Assembly: GCF_000350225.1 (NCBI RefSeq) | Contig: NW_005179206.1 | Span: forward strand, 42,360-106,359 | Direction: 5' to 3' | Length of the DNA: 64,000 nt | From: Chondrus crispus | Lineage: Eukaryota > Rhodophyta > Florideophyceae > Gigartinales > Gigartinaceae | Shown: positions 11,828-23,327 of the stretch, one piece after another | Numbering within the stretch: the stretch's first letter is position 1 | Layout of the letters: each line of letters opens with the position of its first letter | Made by a program: the position numbers and the translations under genes | Notes under the pieces: model-generated | What the model saw: only the letters and a program-made list of their open reading frames with translations | Database searches by the model: none | Told to the model about the DNA's origin: nothing

Positions 11828-12847
11828 GTCACCACGGCCGGCAACCTTTGCACTAGCCTTGGTTCCCATCTGAACAGAGGCGAATTCAAGTGGCTCATAC
11901 GTTGCAAACAAAGATCGGTCATATGTAATATGAGCTGTACAAGCTGAATCTACGAGCCACGAAGGCAACATCTCCATATCGTTCGTGTGCGAAGCTTTCG
12001 ACATCAGACATGTGAAGTCGACGCTGTTTACAACCATGTCGGGATCAGGTTTCTGTGTGACAAATGCAGATTGTTTCCGCTGAGACATACGCGGTTTATA
12101 TCCGCTAGGAGGGGCCGGGCGACGCCCATTCGAATCCTTTCCTCAGCACCGGGTTGCTGTATGGCCTGTATGACCGCAGTTCGTGCATTTGTAATCGTTT
12201 ATGTCCCGATTGTTCGGGGCACGATCAACCAGAGCCGATGTCTGTGAGGAGCTAGACTTCATGTCTGCTCGTTGCTCTTCCTGCAGCAGACGACTTTTCA
12301 CAAAGTCCAAACTGAATATCTTTTCCTCATTACCGAGAGCATCAAGTGCAACGATGAGAGCCTCGAAACGGGCAGGCAGACCGTTGAGCACTGCCATGGC
12401 CATCTCCTTATCATCGATGTTTATGCTCATTGACTGGAGAATGGCTGCCAGCTGCTTGTCACGGTTGATGTATGCAAGCACCTTTTCACCGGAAAGCATC
12501 TTCACAGTGTAGAACTCACGACGTGCAGCTAGTTTGTTCAGCAAAGTGTGCCTCTCAAACACGTTGACAATAGCTTCTCACATCTCATGAGCAGTGTCAA
12601 CATCACGTACATGCTCAAGATGCTCATCTCATAGGGAGAGACCAATTAGTGCTTTAGCTTTACTGTCACCTCTGATCCACTTCTTACGCTCTTCCGCGCG
12701 TTCCTCACTTGGAACTCTTCCCTCAACGATGTATTGGTCAACATCACGTAGAGCAAGCAGAAGTTGTATTTTCTGCTTCCACACGTAGAAGTTGGAGTCC
12801 GTCAGTTTGTCGATTCTGATGAATCCTCCTCCTCCTTGATCTTCCAT
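11828..12847 (-). pseudogene. copia B1 gag and protease, several stops
   Basis: The gag ATG is at 12847-12845 (MEDQGGGG), homologous to MDDQSSG of C1. It shows the gag helix-rich region, the CCHC knuckle CTNCGHTGHTATRC, and the protease active site DSA (SWLVDSACTAHI) where C elements have DSG. In-frame stops occur near 12629, near 12581 and right after the zinc knuckle at about 12143, so it is dead. The L2 LTR interrupts it just after the protease. Confidence 0.88.
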
Positions 12848-13019
12848 TTTAGTGCAAATAAACTTCAAGTATTCGAAAATCCGTTCGGGGATCCCAAGCC
12901 GTTAATCGATTGTCAACACAATGGCAAGCCCACCCGTCTAAGAAGTTCGATATGATTACTATGAAGTTGCACTAGGAGAAATTTGCGAACAGATATGTGA
13001 ATTTATTTGGATGAAATCC
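12848..13019 (-). other. copia B1 leader segment with conserved block
   Basis: Non-coding leader between the zinc-finger ORF and gag. It holds a block of about 50 bp (12887-12938), containing GGGATCCCAAGCCGTTAA on the plus strand, that is nearly identical in the C1 (33522-33570) and C2 (19932-19981) leaders although the gag genes beside it are much more diverged. Confidence 0.6.
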
Positions 13020-13292
13020 CTAACTATTCTGTTCACAAACTACCTTCAAGTGTGCGGCACCGTTCTCGTGGCACTTCAGGTGCCCGTGAGACTCAAAGAC
13101 GCGATTGCAAGGGATACAACGCGGAGTCTCCTTAGCGTTGGCAACTTGAATGCGATGAGACCTAGACTGAATGTGGTCGTAAAAGGCCTTCGCACTATTG
13201 CCACTAACGCCGCACACTTTACAATACCGCTTATACCGCGGGCACACCTTACGATTCATCTTGCGCTCACGCTTGAACTGCTTATCCGCCAT
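13020..13292 (-). CDS. Leader ORF with two C2H2 zinc fingers (90 aa from ATG)
   Basis: Sense-strand ORF in the leader of copia B1, upstream of gag. From the ATG at 13292 it encodes a basic stretch (KQFKRERKMNRK) and then two fingers, both exactly CX2CX12HX5H: CKVCGVSGNSAKAFYDH followed by SRSH, and CIPCNRVFESHGHLKCH followed by GAAH. That spacing is known from U1-C/matrin/JAZ-type fingers that bind RNA or double-stranded RNA. The frame stays open upstream of the ATG, across the later L2 insertion, to about 22901 (some 205 codons in all), so exons or a non-ATG start are possible. It is not part of standard copia; it may be a captured host gene or an accessory gene. Confidence 0.6.
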   Translation of the reverse strand: MADKQFKRERKMNRKVCPRYKRYCKVCGVSGNSAKAFYDHIQSRSHRIQVANAKETPRCIPCNRVFESHGHLKCHENGAAHLKVVCEQNS

Positions 13293-13738
13293 AACAGCCG
13301 CTTTCCGAGCAGAAAGTCGATGCGTAGTTCTCTTTATTGGTGCCGAAACAGAGCGCGGAATACGAGGAATCCAATAAAGTGCGCTACTCGAGGAGGGACC
13401 CGGAAGCGCAAGCCGAGGCGAAGGGTATTGAAAATGTGCGACCACATGCTGTTATCTGAAAAGGTCAAAATCGAGTGACACGTGTACATGACTGCACGGT
13501 CCGGGCGCTCTTACCCATATCACGACATGACACGTGCAAAATCCCAGATTTTGGGGTCCCGGGAACGAAAGTGGCCTCTCGGAGGGTCATGCAAATTTGC
13601 ATAGTTTTGCCAAGTGGAACCTTGGCCCGTAGCACTATAGACTACACAGGAAATACTGCAATTGTATTGGCCCTCAGGTCTAATGCTGCAAATGTATTGG
13701 TCGAGCGTTGTCCACGTGTGCGTCATTGGCCTTGTGAC

Positions 13739-14508
13739 TATAGAAAGGTCAGCGGGGCAGAGGGAAGAAGGATGGTTGAAGGTTGCTGGTGGTTGACGGG
13801 AAAAGAAGTTGATGCCATTTTACTCTTGGTCGCCAACTATTGGCGCTACTTATACTCTTCGAACTACATACAATACGAGCCATTAGGGCTGGTCACGTGA
13901 CTCTCCTTCTTGCACTCGTTGATAATCAAGTGACTCTCCCTGTTGCACTCTCCGTTGATAATCAAGTGACTCTCCTACTTCCACTCTCGGTTGATAATCA
14001 AATGACTCTCCTTCTTGCACTCTCGGTTGATAATCAAGTGACTCTCCTGTCTCCACTCTCCGTTGATAATCAAATGACTCTCCTTCTTGCACTCTCTCTT
14101 GCTAATAATTTGGGACCGTTTGAGAGTCAATAATATCTGAATGTACTGTACTGTAGATTACAGATTTTAAACTACGATTAATAACCACTGTGGCACATAC
14201 GTCATACGTGTCACACACGTGTAGGACAAATGTCATACGTGTCACACACGTGTCAAATCGAGAAAAATGAAACATGTTCAGAATGTACTGTAGAGTGCCA
14301 CGAGGTACATAACTTACACGTGTCAACACCAAAATTGAAACATGCTCGGAAATGAGTGGAAAGTGCAACCGTGTACAAATATGACACGTGTCTACGTTGA
14401 AGACCAAATATCCTGAGAATGCTCTTGCAAGCATTTTAGGTTTCGTCGACGTACACGTGTAATATCTGTCAGGCTTGGAGTTTAGCACGTGGTCGAAGAT
14501 TTCCAACA
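13739..14508 (-). repeat. C2 3' LTR (family L3)
   Basis: A 770-bp LTR, sense on minus, TGTTGGAAATC to CCTTTCTATA. It is preceded on minus by a polypurine tract, AGAGGGAG (14516-14509). It contains five to six tandem 37-bp units and three ACACGTGT-containing 66-bp units. Relative to the 5' LTR it carries a small extra duplication near 14215-14245. Confidence 0.93.
13899..14107. repeat. 37-bp tandem repeat in the L3 LTR
   Basis: Five to six units, each with GTTGATAATCAAGTGACTCT and a variable TTCTTGCACTC tail. The same array is at 21143-21351 in the other L3 LTR. It lies upstream of the TATA box on the LTR sense strand, so an enhancer role is possible. Confidence 0.85.
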
Positions 14509-16676
14509 CTCCCTCTCGATCACATGCTTTTACTGGACACTGCAAGCCCCAGAAGTTCTACAAACTTCTGGAATAGAATTCGCCCAAGTGCTTTGGTTAA
14601 GATATCAGCAGGCATCGAAGTGGTCGGACAATGCGACAAATACACAATGTTTCTCTTAATAGCATCTCATACGTAGTGGTATTTTACATCAACATGTTTG
14701 TTGCGACGGTTGATCGATTCATTCTGTGCAAACGAAATCGTCCCTGCATTGTCACACCCCACCATGATCGTGGGATCAGAATCAAGTCCGAGGACATCAG
14801 CAACAACTTGACGCAACCAGGTCGCCTCCTTACACGCTTCACATAGTGCAATGTACTCAGCTTCACACGTCGAAGTCGCAACCACAGTCTGTTTCCGGGA
14901 ACTCCAACTGATAGCTCCACCACAGAACTTGAAAACATATCCGCTGGTCGACTTGCGAGAGTCTGAACAACCGGCCCAGTCAGCATCACTGAAACCGAGC
15001 AACTCCAGCGATTTGGATTTATTGTCAAACACGATTCCTAAGTTTCGAGTCCCTTGCACTTATCGCATTACTCGTTTTACACCTGCCCAGTGTGACTCAC
15101 ATGGGTTGGCAGAATGTTGGGAAAGCTTTCCAATGGCGTATGCCAAGTCTGGACGAGTGCCAACCATCAAGTACATAAGGCAACCGACTGCCTCACGATA
15201 CGGTGCCTTTGTTTCGGAGTCGTTTTCGATAGAACTCGTGGTTTTGCGATCTTGTTCCATTGCAGTCAGAGAAGGGTTACAAGTCGACATTTTAAAACGG
15301 TCAAGCACATTTAATGCATACTTAGTTTGAGTGAGACTCAATGTCTTGATAGTGCGATCTCTTTGAATCTCAAGACCAATGCAGACTTTTGCCTCACTAA
15401 GGTCTTTCATCTCAAACCGTTTGTTAAGCTCCCCCTTCATCCATTTGATGGCATCGATATCACTACCGGCGAGTAACAAGTCATCGACATAAAGTGCAAT
15501 TAGCATGATAGTGTTACCAATGCGTTTAATGTAGAGGCACGGATCACTACGTGAAGTCTCAAATCCCAATTCACCGAGTAAGAAATCATCCACTTTGGTA
15601 TGCCATTGACGAGGTGCTTGTTTAAGACCGTAAAGTGCTTTCAAAAGTTTACACACATGATCACTTTTGCTTTTGTCAACGCAGCCTTCGGGTTGCTCCA
15701 TGTAGATGTCTTCATCCAAGTCGCCGTTCAAAAACGCAGTCACGACATCCATCTGATGAAGTTCAAGGTCGTAATGAGCAACTAAGGCAAGAAGTAGACG
15801 AATAGTCGTAAACTTTATGACAGGGGCATATGTCTCAGTATAGTCAAGACCTTGCACTTGCTGGAATCCACGGGCAACAAGTCTGGCTTTTGCACTTTCA
15901 ACTATATTGCCATTTGCATCAGGCAGCTGCTTGACATTGAAAACCCATCGAGATGTCAAGATGTTTGACGCCTCAGATCGAGGAACAAGTTTCCAGGTCT
16001 GATTCTTAGTCTGTGATGCAAGTTCTTTGTCAATGCTGGTTTGCCAGAATGCAGCTCTAGGACCGTGGGTTGCTTGTTTGAAAGTCTTGGGACCTTCAAT
16101 AGCGACATGCGCATGTGAAAGAAGAGCAGCTGCAAAGTTGCTCCTCCACCATGATCCGGGAGGTCTACTGATTCGAGACGATCTTCGTACAGCTGGAGTC
16201 GGAGTTGGAGGGGTGACATTCGGAGTTTCGACGGGAGGTGATACATCATCTTCATCATTCTCACCTACAGAGTGAGTGTCCTCGTTTTCAATAACCTCCC
16301 CTGAAATTTCATCCTCTTCCGACCCAACCTCATTAGCATTTGGGGTATCCGCTTCATTCTCATTGTCGCCACCGAGCAATACAACGCCAACATCAGAGTT
16401 GATTGAATCTTTTTCATGTGCAGGAATGTCATGCATCCCACATGTCGATTCATCAAACTTGGCATCTCGTGAAACAACAACTTTACTCAACTCTCCGTCC
16501 CAAAGTTTGTATGCTTTACTGCATTGCAAATAACCGAGAAACATCGCTTCACGCGCTCGCAAGACAAGCTTACGGAGCTGTAATTTTGGTAATGTATACC
16601 AACACTTTGACCCAAATACTTGCAAATGGCCAACATTTGGAGTTGACTTCATCCAAATGTGATGGGGAGTCGTGTT
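14509..16676 (-). pseudogene. copia C2 pol 3' half: RT and RNase H, two stops
   Basis: Encodes the post-integrase region, RT (QLPDANG, LHQMDVVTAFLNGDLDEDIY, LYVDDLLLAGSD) and RNase H (SDADWAGCSDS, STCEAEYIALCE). A TAA near 15060 replaces a tyrosine codon in RVMRYVQGT, and a TGA near 14667 replaces arginine in KYHYVRDA (residues as in C1). The upstream part of the same frame is at 17946-19886, beyond the L2 LTR. RT catalytic residues are intact. Confidence 0.92.
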
Positions 16677-17940
16677 TATTGAAAATGTGCGACCACATGC
16701 TGTTATCTGAAAAGGTCAAAATCGAGTGACACGTGTACATGACTGCACGGTCCGGGCGCTCTTACCCATATCACGACATGACACGTGCAAAATCCCAGAT
16801 TTTGGGGTTCCGGGAACGAAAGTGGCCTCTCGGAGGGTCATGCAAATTTGCATACTTTTGCCAAGTGGAACCTTGGCCCGTAGCACTATAGACTACACAG
16901 GAAATACTGCAATTGTATTGGCCCTCAGGTCTAATGCTGCAAATGTATTGGTCGAGCGTTGTCCACGTATGCGTCATTGGCCTTGTGATGTACTTTAAAT
17001 GGCCTGTATATGCCATAATTACGTTGTTTTGGGGGTTTCAAGTGGTTTGTCATGGTTGTAATGGGTAATTGCATGGGGCCCCCGGGCGGGACACATAGAT
17101 GCCGTGTACACATGTACACGTGGCCAGGTGAATTCGTGTACGTACACATGTACACGCATCCAGGTGTATGCACATGAGGGTTTACAGTTTTACTGTGTCA
17201 GACTGTTTGCGATCCTGCGCGTGTCCGAGTACAGTACATGTGAATCAAAAGTACAACAAGTACTTCTCGCGAGAGGAATACAGTTGTGCGATTATTCTGT
17301 GTACGCGTCACGCTGTATGCGAGTCTTGCGTGAGCATGCGCCGTTGCACTGTGCTCTCGTCATGGTGCGCCGTTGGATGCAAGTTCATGACAGTACTCGT
17401 GTGATTTACATGTATTCTCATGTGAGTTGTGTAGAAAGTCTGGATGCACATTGTTATAACTTGCCATAATTATCTGACAGTGCTTGGCGAAATTAGTAAG
17501 GTGAGAAAGAAGGATACGTATGGCGATTGTGATATGAAAGACGTTTGCGTTGTTGGAAATAGACAAGTGCCAAGTTGTTCGTTGCACAACAATGAAGTCT
17601 GGCATGACTGGATGCAGATTAGTAAGGTGTGAAACAGTTGCATGCATAGGGCCATGGTTTACAGTTATTTGGAATGTGTAGAAATAGTTGTGAGCTAATA
17701 GTTACGAATCGATTCGTAAGGTGGAAATCGAACAGTATGGTCGGGCCACAAGAGGACCGCGCTTGGTCGCGCATAGTAGAGTATGGTTTACTGGGAGTCC
17801 GAGTAGAGCGATAGTGTAGCACTCGAAGTGTATAAGTATCGCAGGAAAACGGCTTCAAAGTAAACCTCAGCACCAACTCCTTCACTCACACACATCAACC
17901 TGCCCTCCTTCTTTCCCTTGCCCCTCCGGACCTACCATTA
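16677..17940 (+). mobile_element. Solo L2 LTR in copia C2 pol
   Basis: A 1264-bp LTR in plus orientation with the perfect duplication gtgtt (16672-16676 and 17941-17945). TATAAGTA at 17831-17838. It is the innermost insertion of the five-level nest B2 > B1 > L2 > C2 > L2. Confidence 0.95.
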
Positions 17941-17945
17941 GTGTT

Positions 17946-19886
17946 AACTGGCAAAGCCCGTGAAGTAACTCGATTGCGTACATATACTGCAGTGGCAAGA
18001 GCCTCTGCCCAGAATCGTTTACTGACCTGTTTATGAGAAAGCATGGAACGGACAAGATCAATCAAGGTTCGATTTAAACGTTCAGCAACACCGTTTTGTT
18101 CAGGTGTGTAGGCAGTGGTGAGCTGGTGCTGTGTACCGTTTGAATCCAAATATGACTTGAATTCGGTCGACAAGTACTCTGCCCCTCGATCAGTGCGAAG
18201 CACCTTCACTTTGCGACCAGTGTGCGTTTGGGCAAACTGTTCATACAACTTGTATTTTGCAAAGGCCTCAGATTTATTTCGCATCGTGTACACAACAACC
18301 CAGTTCGAGTGATCATCTACAAATGTAATGAAGTATCTCGAACCACCAATGGACTGTACTTCGAGCGGACCGCAAACGTCAGAATGTACCAAGTCAAGAC
18401 AGTTCTGTGCTCGAGACGATGATCGCTGTTTCGGGATTACTGATTGCGTTCCTTTGCCAAACACACATGCAGGACAAACGAGAGAGTGATTGTCAGACTT
18501 TCGATTCATTGCTCTGATCACATCGCTTTGACGAACATTGATGCCACTTACCACATTATTGTGAATCATTGATGCGATTCCTTGTACGTTAACATAGGCC
18601 ATTCGTTCATGTAGCGTCTGCAAGGTAACTACATGAGCAGAGAAAGTTTCATTCATGACATCAAGTATGAATAAATCCCCAACTTGACTAGCTGTGGCAC
18701 CTAGAGTTGGTCCTGCAGTAACGATGCATTTGTCTTTTTCAAATGACACTTGCAAGCCCTTTGAAACGATTTGGCTAACAGACAGAAGCGAGTATCCGAA
18801 ATCAGGGACATGCAAAACGTTGGACAATTTGCAAGGATGTGGACTACCATTGACGTTCAACATGAATTCTACCTCACCACGACCAGCGACATTGGCTCTA
18901 GCCTTCGTGCCCATCTCGACTGATCCAGATTGCATCTGTTCATAAGTAACGAACAAAGAGCGATCAAATGTAATGTGGGCACTGCAACCGGAATCCAAAA
19001 GCCATGACCCTGCGTTCACTGCCTTATTTTCGGGAGAAGAAGTCGAAAGCAGGCATGTAAAGTCGCTTTCAGCAAAGGCAGCAGTAGAAGTTTCATCTCG
19101 AGATACGAATGCACTTGGCTTCATGCCGGGGTTGTGGAACCGGAACCCGTCTGGCGGTGCTGGTCGGCGCCCATTCACATCCTTGCTCCAGCAACGTGCT
19201 GCGGTGTGTCCATGTCGATTACAGTTCGTACATCTCATATCACGTCGAATAGGCATGCAATTGACAAGTGCAGGTGCGTGGGGTGAAGTAGTAGAAGCGG
19301 TCTTCATGCTCTCTCGTTGTTCCTCTTCCAGCAGACGACTCTTCACAAAATCGAGTCCAAACACTTTATCCTCATTGCCAAGTGCGTCAAGTGCAACAAT
19401 CAAGTTATCGAATCGTGGAGGCAAGCCATTCAACACAGCCATTGCAATTTCTTTATCGTCAATCTCAACACTCATTGACTGCAATCTGGCAGCAAGTTGC
19501 TTCACACGATTGATGAACACGAGCACTTTCTCGGATGGGAGCATGGAAACAGTGTAAAAGTCGCGACGTGCGGAAAGTTTGTTGAGCAAAGTGTGACGCT
19601 CAAACACATTCAGAATCGCCTCCCATGTCTCTTTCGCACTGCTACACCCTCGCACATGTTGCAAGTAGTCATCAGAAAGCGTGAGTCCGATGACTGCCTT
19701 TGCTTTCGTATGACCACGAATCCACTTCCTGCGATCATCTGAGGTCCCATTTTCCGATATATCATCAAAAACGTATTGATCGACATCTCGGAGAGCAAGC
19801 AGTAGCTGGATTTTCTGCTTCCAGATGTAAAAGTTAGATGCAGTCAGCTTCTCGATTCTGACCGATCCAGAGCTTTGGTCATCCAT
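17946..19886 (-). pseudogene. copia C2 gag, protease and integrase (split from RT by an L2 LTR)
   Basis: Starts at ATG 19886 (MDDQSSGSVRIEKL). Domains in order: gag, zinc knuckle CTNCNRHGHTAARC, protease DSG (LLDSGCSAHITFD), integrase zinc head and core (LVHSDVCGPL, RTDRGAEYLS, PEQNGVAERLNRT). This half has no internal stop and runs directly into the L2 LTR. Catalytic residues look intact, so loss of function comes from the LTR insertion and the downstream stops. Confidence 0.93.
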
Positions 19887-20968
19887 TTCGCCCAATGGAT
19901 GTACCCTTCGAGTATACAAGGTCTTCTGTTCCGGGATCCCAAGCCGTTAACCGATAGTCAACACAATGGCAAGCCCACCCGTATAAGAAGTTTGTAGCCA
20001 TTACTCGGAAACGTTCTTGGTGCTTGTTCCCGGCGGAGTGGAACAGGCGTATTCTTCTTAAAAATGCCTTAGGGCGCTACCCCTGTATGTCGGCCAGTGC
20101 GGGTCTTTCGACTGTGAACTAAATCAAACGTGCCACGAGTAAGCACAACACTTTGCCTGTAGACGAACCAGGACTTTTGGTTACTACCGCGAACGGTCCC
20201 TGCAACCGAAATCGGCTTGTCCAAACTTGATACGGTACTGCCTCAGAGGGTCTCCCACAACACAAGAATGAAACTGCCTTCGTCGTACTCGTGTGATTTG
20301 TTCACAATCACTCCTTGGGTCACCCTCTTCCGTGCGAACTTAATCAAGGTACGCGACCTTATACACGTATAGTGAGAGGTTCAGTGTTTAGGCACGTATT
20401 CTCTTCACCCAGGGGACCGAAGTCGTACCTATAGGGCTAAGACCGAGAGCGTTACCCACACCGCCGACGCCCCTCCCGAAGGCAGAGTGCCGATCGACTA
20501 GACCAGTACACTGTGATCCTCCCCGAGGATCAGTGTTTCGTCTCTCGACGATTCTTGGTCGGACCCTCGCTCAAGTCAGATTCCCAATGGCACCAGCCTT
20601 GCACCAAGAGCGAGGGTATGTTCCACTGAGGATTTGGCAGTGCGTTGGCCACTAGGGACTTTCTTCCTCCCGACTAGCGGAAGGCTCACCCACAGCTCAC
20701 ACAACGACTGCCACGATTTGTCGTGCAAAACTGCAAGACCACAAAGTTGATTTCCAAAAACTGGGAACTGACGGACCACCAAACTGAAAAATCAGCTGAA
20801 ACGGTCCTGAAAACGACGGCGAAAACTGAAAAAACTGAAAAACCAAACTCGAAAGCGGAGACTGAAACTGATACCTTCTTCTTCTGCTTGACGAGCTGAA
20901 CAAACTGATACTTGAACGACGGGGAAACTCGAACTTGAACCAAAACGAGGACAACGATCAGCGTTGAA
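19887..20968 (-). other. copia C2 leader (about 1.08 kb)
   Basis: Unusually long 5' leader between primer site and gag. Nearest gag it has the conserved GGGATCCCAAGCCGTTAA block (19932-19981). The middle is closely similar to the C1 leader and includes a perfect small palindrome, GATCCTC-CCC-GAGGATC, near 20517-20533. The part next to the primer site (about 20700-20960) is low-complexity, rich in GAAAACTG-type units on plus, that is pyrimidine-rich in the element RNA. No convincing protein. Confidence 0.7.
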
Positions 20969-20982
20969 CTGGGCCCATAACC
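20969..20982 (-). other. Primer binding site of C2: initiator tRNA-Met half
   Basis: GGTTATGGGCCCAG on minus, immediately after the 5' LTR. It is complementary to CTGGGCCCATAACC, the anticodon arm of eukaryotic initiator tRNA-Met. Drosophila copia is known to prime from such an internally cleaved initiator tRNA. Confidence 0.9.
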
Positions 20983-21725
20983 TATAGAAAGGTCAGCGGG
21001 GCAGAGGGAAGAAGGATGGTTGAAGGTTGCTGGTGGTTGACGGGAAAAGAAGTTGATGCCATTTTACTCTTGGTCGCCAACTATTGGCGCTACTTATACT
21101 CTTCGAACTACATACAATACGAGCCATTAGGGCTGGTCACGTGACTCTCCTTCTTGCACTCGTTGATAATCAAGTGACTCTCCCTGTTGCACTCTCCGTT
21201 GATAATCAAGTGACTCTCCTACTTCCACTCTCGGTTGATAATCAAATGACTCTCCTTCTTGCACTCTCGGTTGATAATCAAGTGACTCTCCTACTTTCAC
21301 TCTCCGTTGATAATCAAATGACTCTCCTTCTTGCACTCTCTCTTGCTAATAATTTGGGACCGTTTGAGAGTCAATAATATCTGAATGTACTGTACTGTAG
21401 ATTACAGATTTTAAACTACGATTAATAACCACTGTGGCACATACGTCATACGTGTCACACACGTGTAGGACAAATCGAGAAAAATGAAACATGTTCAGAA
21501 TGTACTGTAAAGTGCCACGAGGTACATGACTTACACGTGTCAACACCAAAATTTAAACATGCTCCGAAATGATGGGAAAGTGCAACCGTGTACAACTATG
21601 ACACGTGTCTACGTTGAAGACCAAATATCCTGAGAATGCTCTTGCAAGCATTTTAGGTTTCGTCGACGTACACGTGTAATATCTGTCAGGCTTGGAGCTT
21701 AGCATGTGGTCGAAGATTTCCAACA
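20983..21725 (-). repeat. C2 5' LTR (family L3)
   Basis: A 743-bp LTR matching 13739-14508. TATAAGTA promoter box on minus at 21098-21091, about 108 bp before the LTR 3' end. Contains the 37-bp tandem array (21143-21351). Confidence 0.93.
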
Positions 21726-22686
21726 GTGATGTACTTTAAACGGCCTGTATATGCCATAACTACGTTGTTTTGGGGGTTTTAAGTGGTTTGTCATGGTTGT
21801 AATGGGTAATTGCATGGGGCCCCCGGGCGGGACACATGTATGCCATGTACACATGTACACTTCGCCAGGTGGATTTGTGTACGTACACATGTACACGCAT
21901 CCAGGTGTATGCACATGAGGGTTTACAGTTTTACTGTGTCAGACTGTTTGCGATCCTGCGCGTGTCCGAGTACAGTACATGTGAATCAAAAGTACAACAA
22001 GTACTTCTCGCGAGAGGAATACAGTTGTGCGATTATTCTGTGTACGCGTCACGCTGTATGCGAGTCTTGCGTGAGCATGCGCCGTTGCACTGTGCTCTCG
22101 TCATGGTGCGCCGTTGGATGCAAGTTCATGACAGTACTCGTGTGATTTACATGTATTCTCATGTGAGTTGTGTAGAAAGTCTGGATGCACATTGTTATAA
22201 CTTGCCATAATTATCTGACAGTGCTTGGCGAAATTAGTAAGGTGAGAAAGAAGGATACGTATGGCGATTGTGATATGAAAGACGTTTGCGTTGTTGGAAA
22301 TAGACAAGTGCCAAGTTGTTCGTTGCAGAACAATGAAGTCTGGCATGACTGGATGCAGATTAGTAAGGTGTGAAACAGTTGCATGCATAGGGCCATGGTT
22401 TACAGTTATTTGGAATGTGTAGAAATAGTTGTGAGCTAATAGTTACGAATCGATTCGTAAGGTGGAAATCGAACAGTATGGTCGGGCCACAAGAGGACCG
22501 CGCTTGGTCGCGCATAGTAGAGTATGGTTTACTGGGAGTCCGAGTAGAGCGATAGTGTAGCACTCGAAGTGTATAAGTATCGCAGGAAAACGGCTTCAAA
22601 GTAAACCTTGGCACCAACTCCTTCACTCACACACATCAACCTGCCCTCCTTCTTTCCCTTGCCCCTCCGAACCTACCATTAAAGGT

Positions 22687-23313
22687 TGATCCTCAGGCCC
22701 AAGCACCTCAAAAGATACGACCTCCGATGTCCGAACCGTTCGACCGGTGACCAGCTTCCCAGGCGCAGAGCGCACCGGTACTAATTCCAGATCTAACACA
22801 ACCCCGTAAAAACAGGTATTCACAATAACGAATATGAAGATAATCGTCAGTAACAGATTGGAATTATTGCTCTTAAGAACCACCAAAACGTGCAAAGACA
22901 ATCATTTAGATGTGTAGGAAATGGAAAGAAACTCAAAACTTACTTTGCATGAGAGAACGAAGAAAAACCAAATGCCAGATTGACGACGACGGCGGTAGCG
23001 GGAGCGGAAACGAAGACAAAGACCAAAGACAGAGACAGCAGCAAGAACCACAGCAAGAACGAAAGCCAAACCAAGAACGAAGACAACGAAGACAGCGGGG
23101 GCGATGACCAAAACCAATTCACACAAGAGAGCAAGAACGACAGCAGCAGCGAAAACCAAAACCAAGAACGACGGCAAGAACGAGAGCGACAACGACAGCG
23201 AGAAGACCAGTGGAAACAACGACGAGAAACGGCAGCGAAAACGACAGCGACAACGACGGCAGAAGCCACAAAACGAGAACGACAGACTCATGCAGTGAAA
23301 CGACAGCGAGGGA
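22687..23313 (-). other. copia B1 distal leader, low-complexity tract and possible splice donor
   Basis: Between the B1 primer site and the L2 insertion. About 22950-23300 is a purine-rich (plus) CGACAGCGAAAAC-like tract with no clear unit; frames open in it translate to low-complexity peptides and are not called genes. On minus a strong donor-like AAA-GTAAGT lies near 22945, and the frame of the zinc-finger ORF is open from about 22901 downward. An intron ending before the zinc-finger exon is possible but unproven. Confidence 0.5.
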
Positions 23314-23327
23314 CTGGGCCCACAACC
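23314..23327 (-). other. Primer binding site of B1
   Basis: GGTTGTGGGCCCAG on minus directly after the 5' LTR; one change from the C2 site, still able to pair with initiator tRNA-Met by a G-U wobble. Confidence 0.85.

Larger units (their letters stand above)
13739..21725 (-). mobile_element. copia C2, complete but inactivated, inside an L2 LTR
   Basis: A full copia on minus: 5' LTR L3 (20983-21725), primer site, leader of about 1 kb, gag-pol (19886 to about 14520, split by an L2 solo LTR), 3' LTR L3 (13739-14508). Target duplication gtgac (13734-13738) and gtgat (21726-21730). The two LTRs differ in length (743 and 770 bp, one short duplication) and by some substitutions, so the insertion is not very recent. 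Confidence 0.94.
13426..22681 (+). mobile_element. L2 LTR in the B1 leader, split by copia C2
   Basis: The LTR halves 13426-13738 and 21726-22681 together make one L2 LTR in plus orientation. Flanks aaggg (13421-13425) and aaggt (22682-22686) are a 5-bp duplication with one mismatch. Removing it restores the open frame of the zinc-finger leader ORF exactly. C2 sits inside it with the duplication gtgac/gtgat. Confidence 0.9.
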
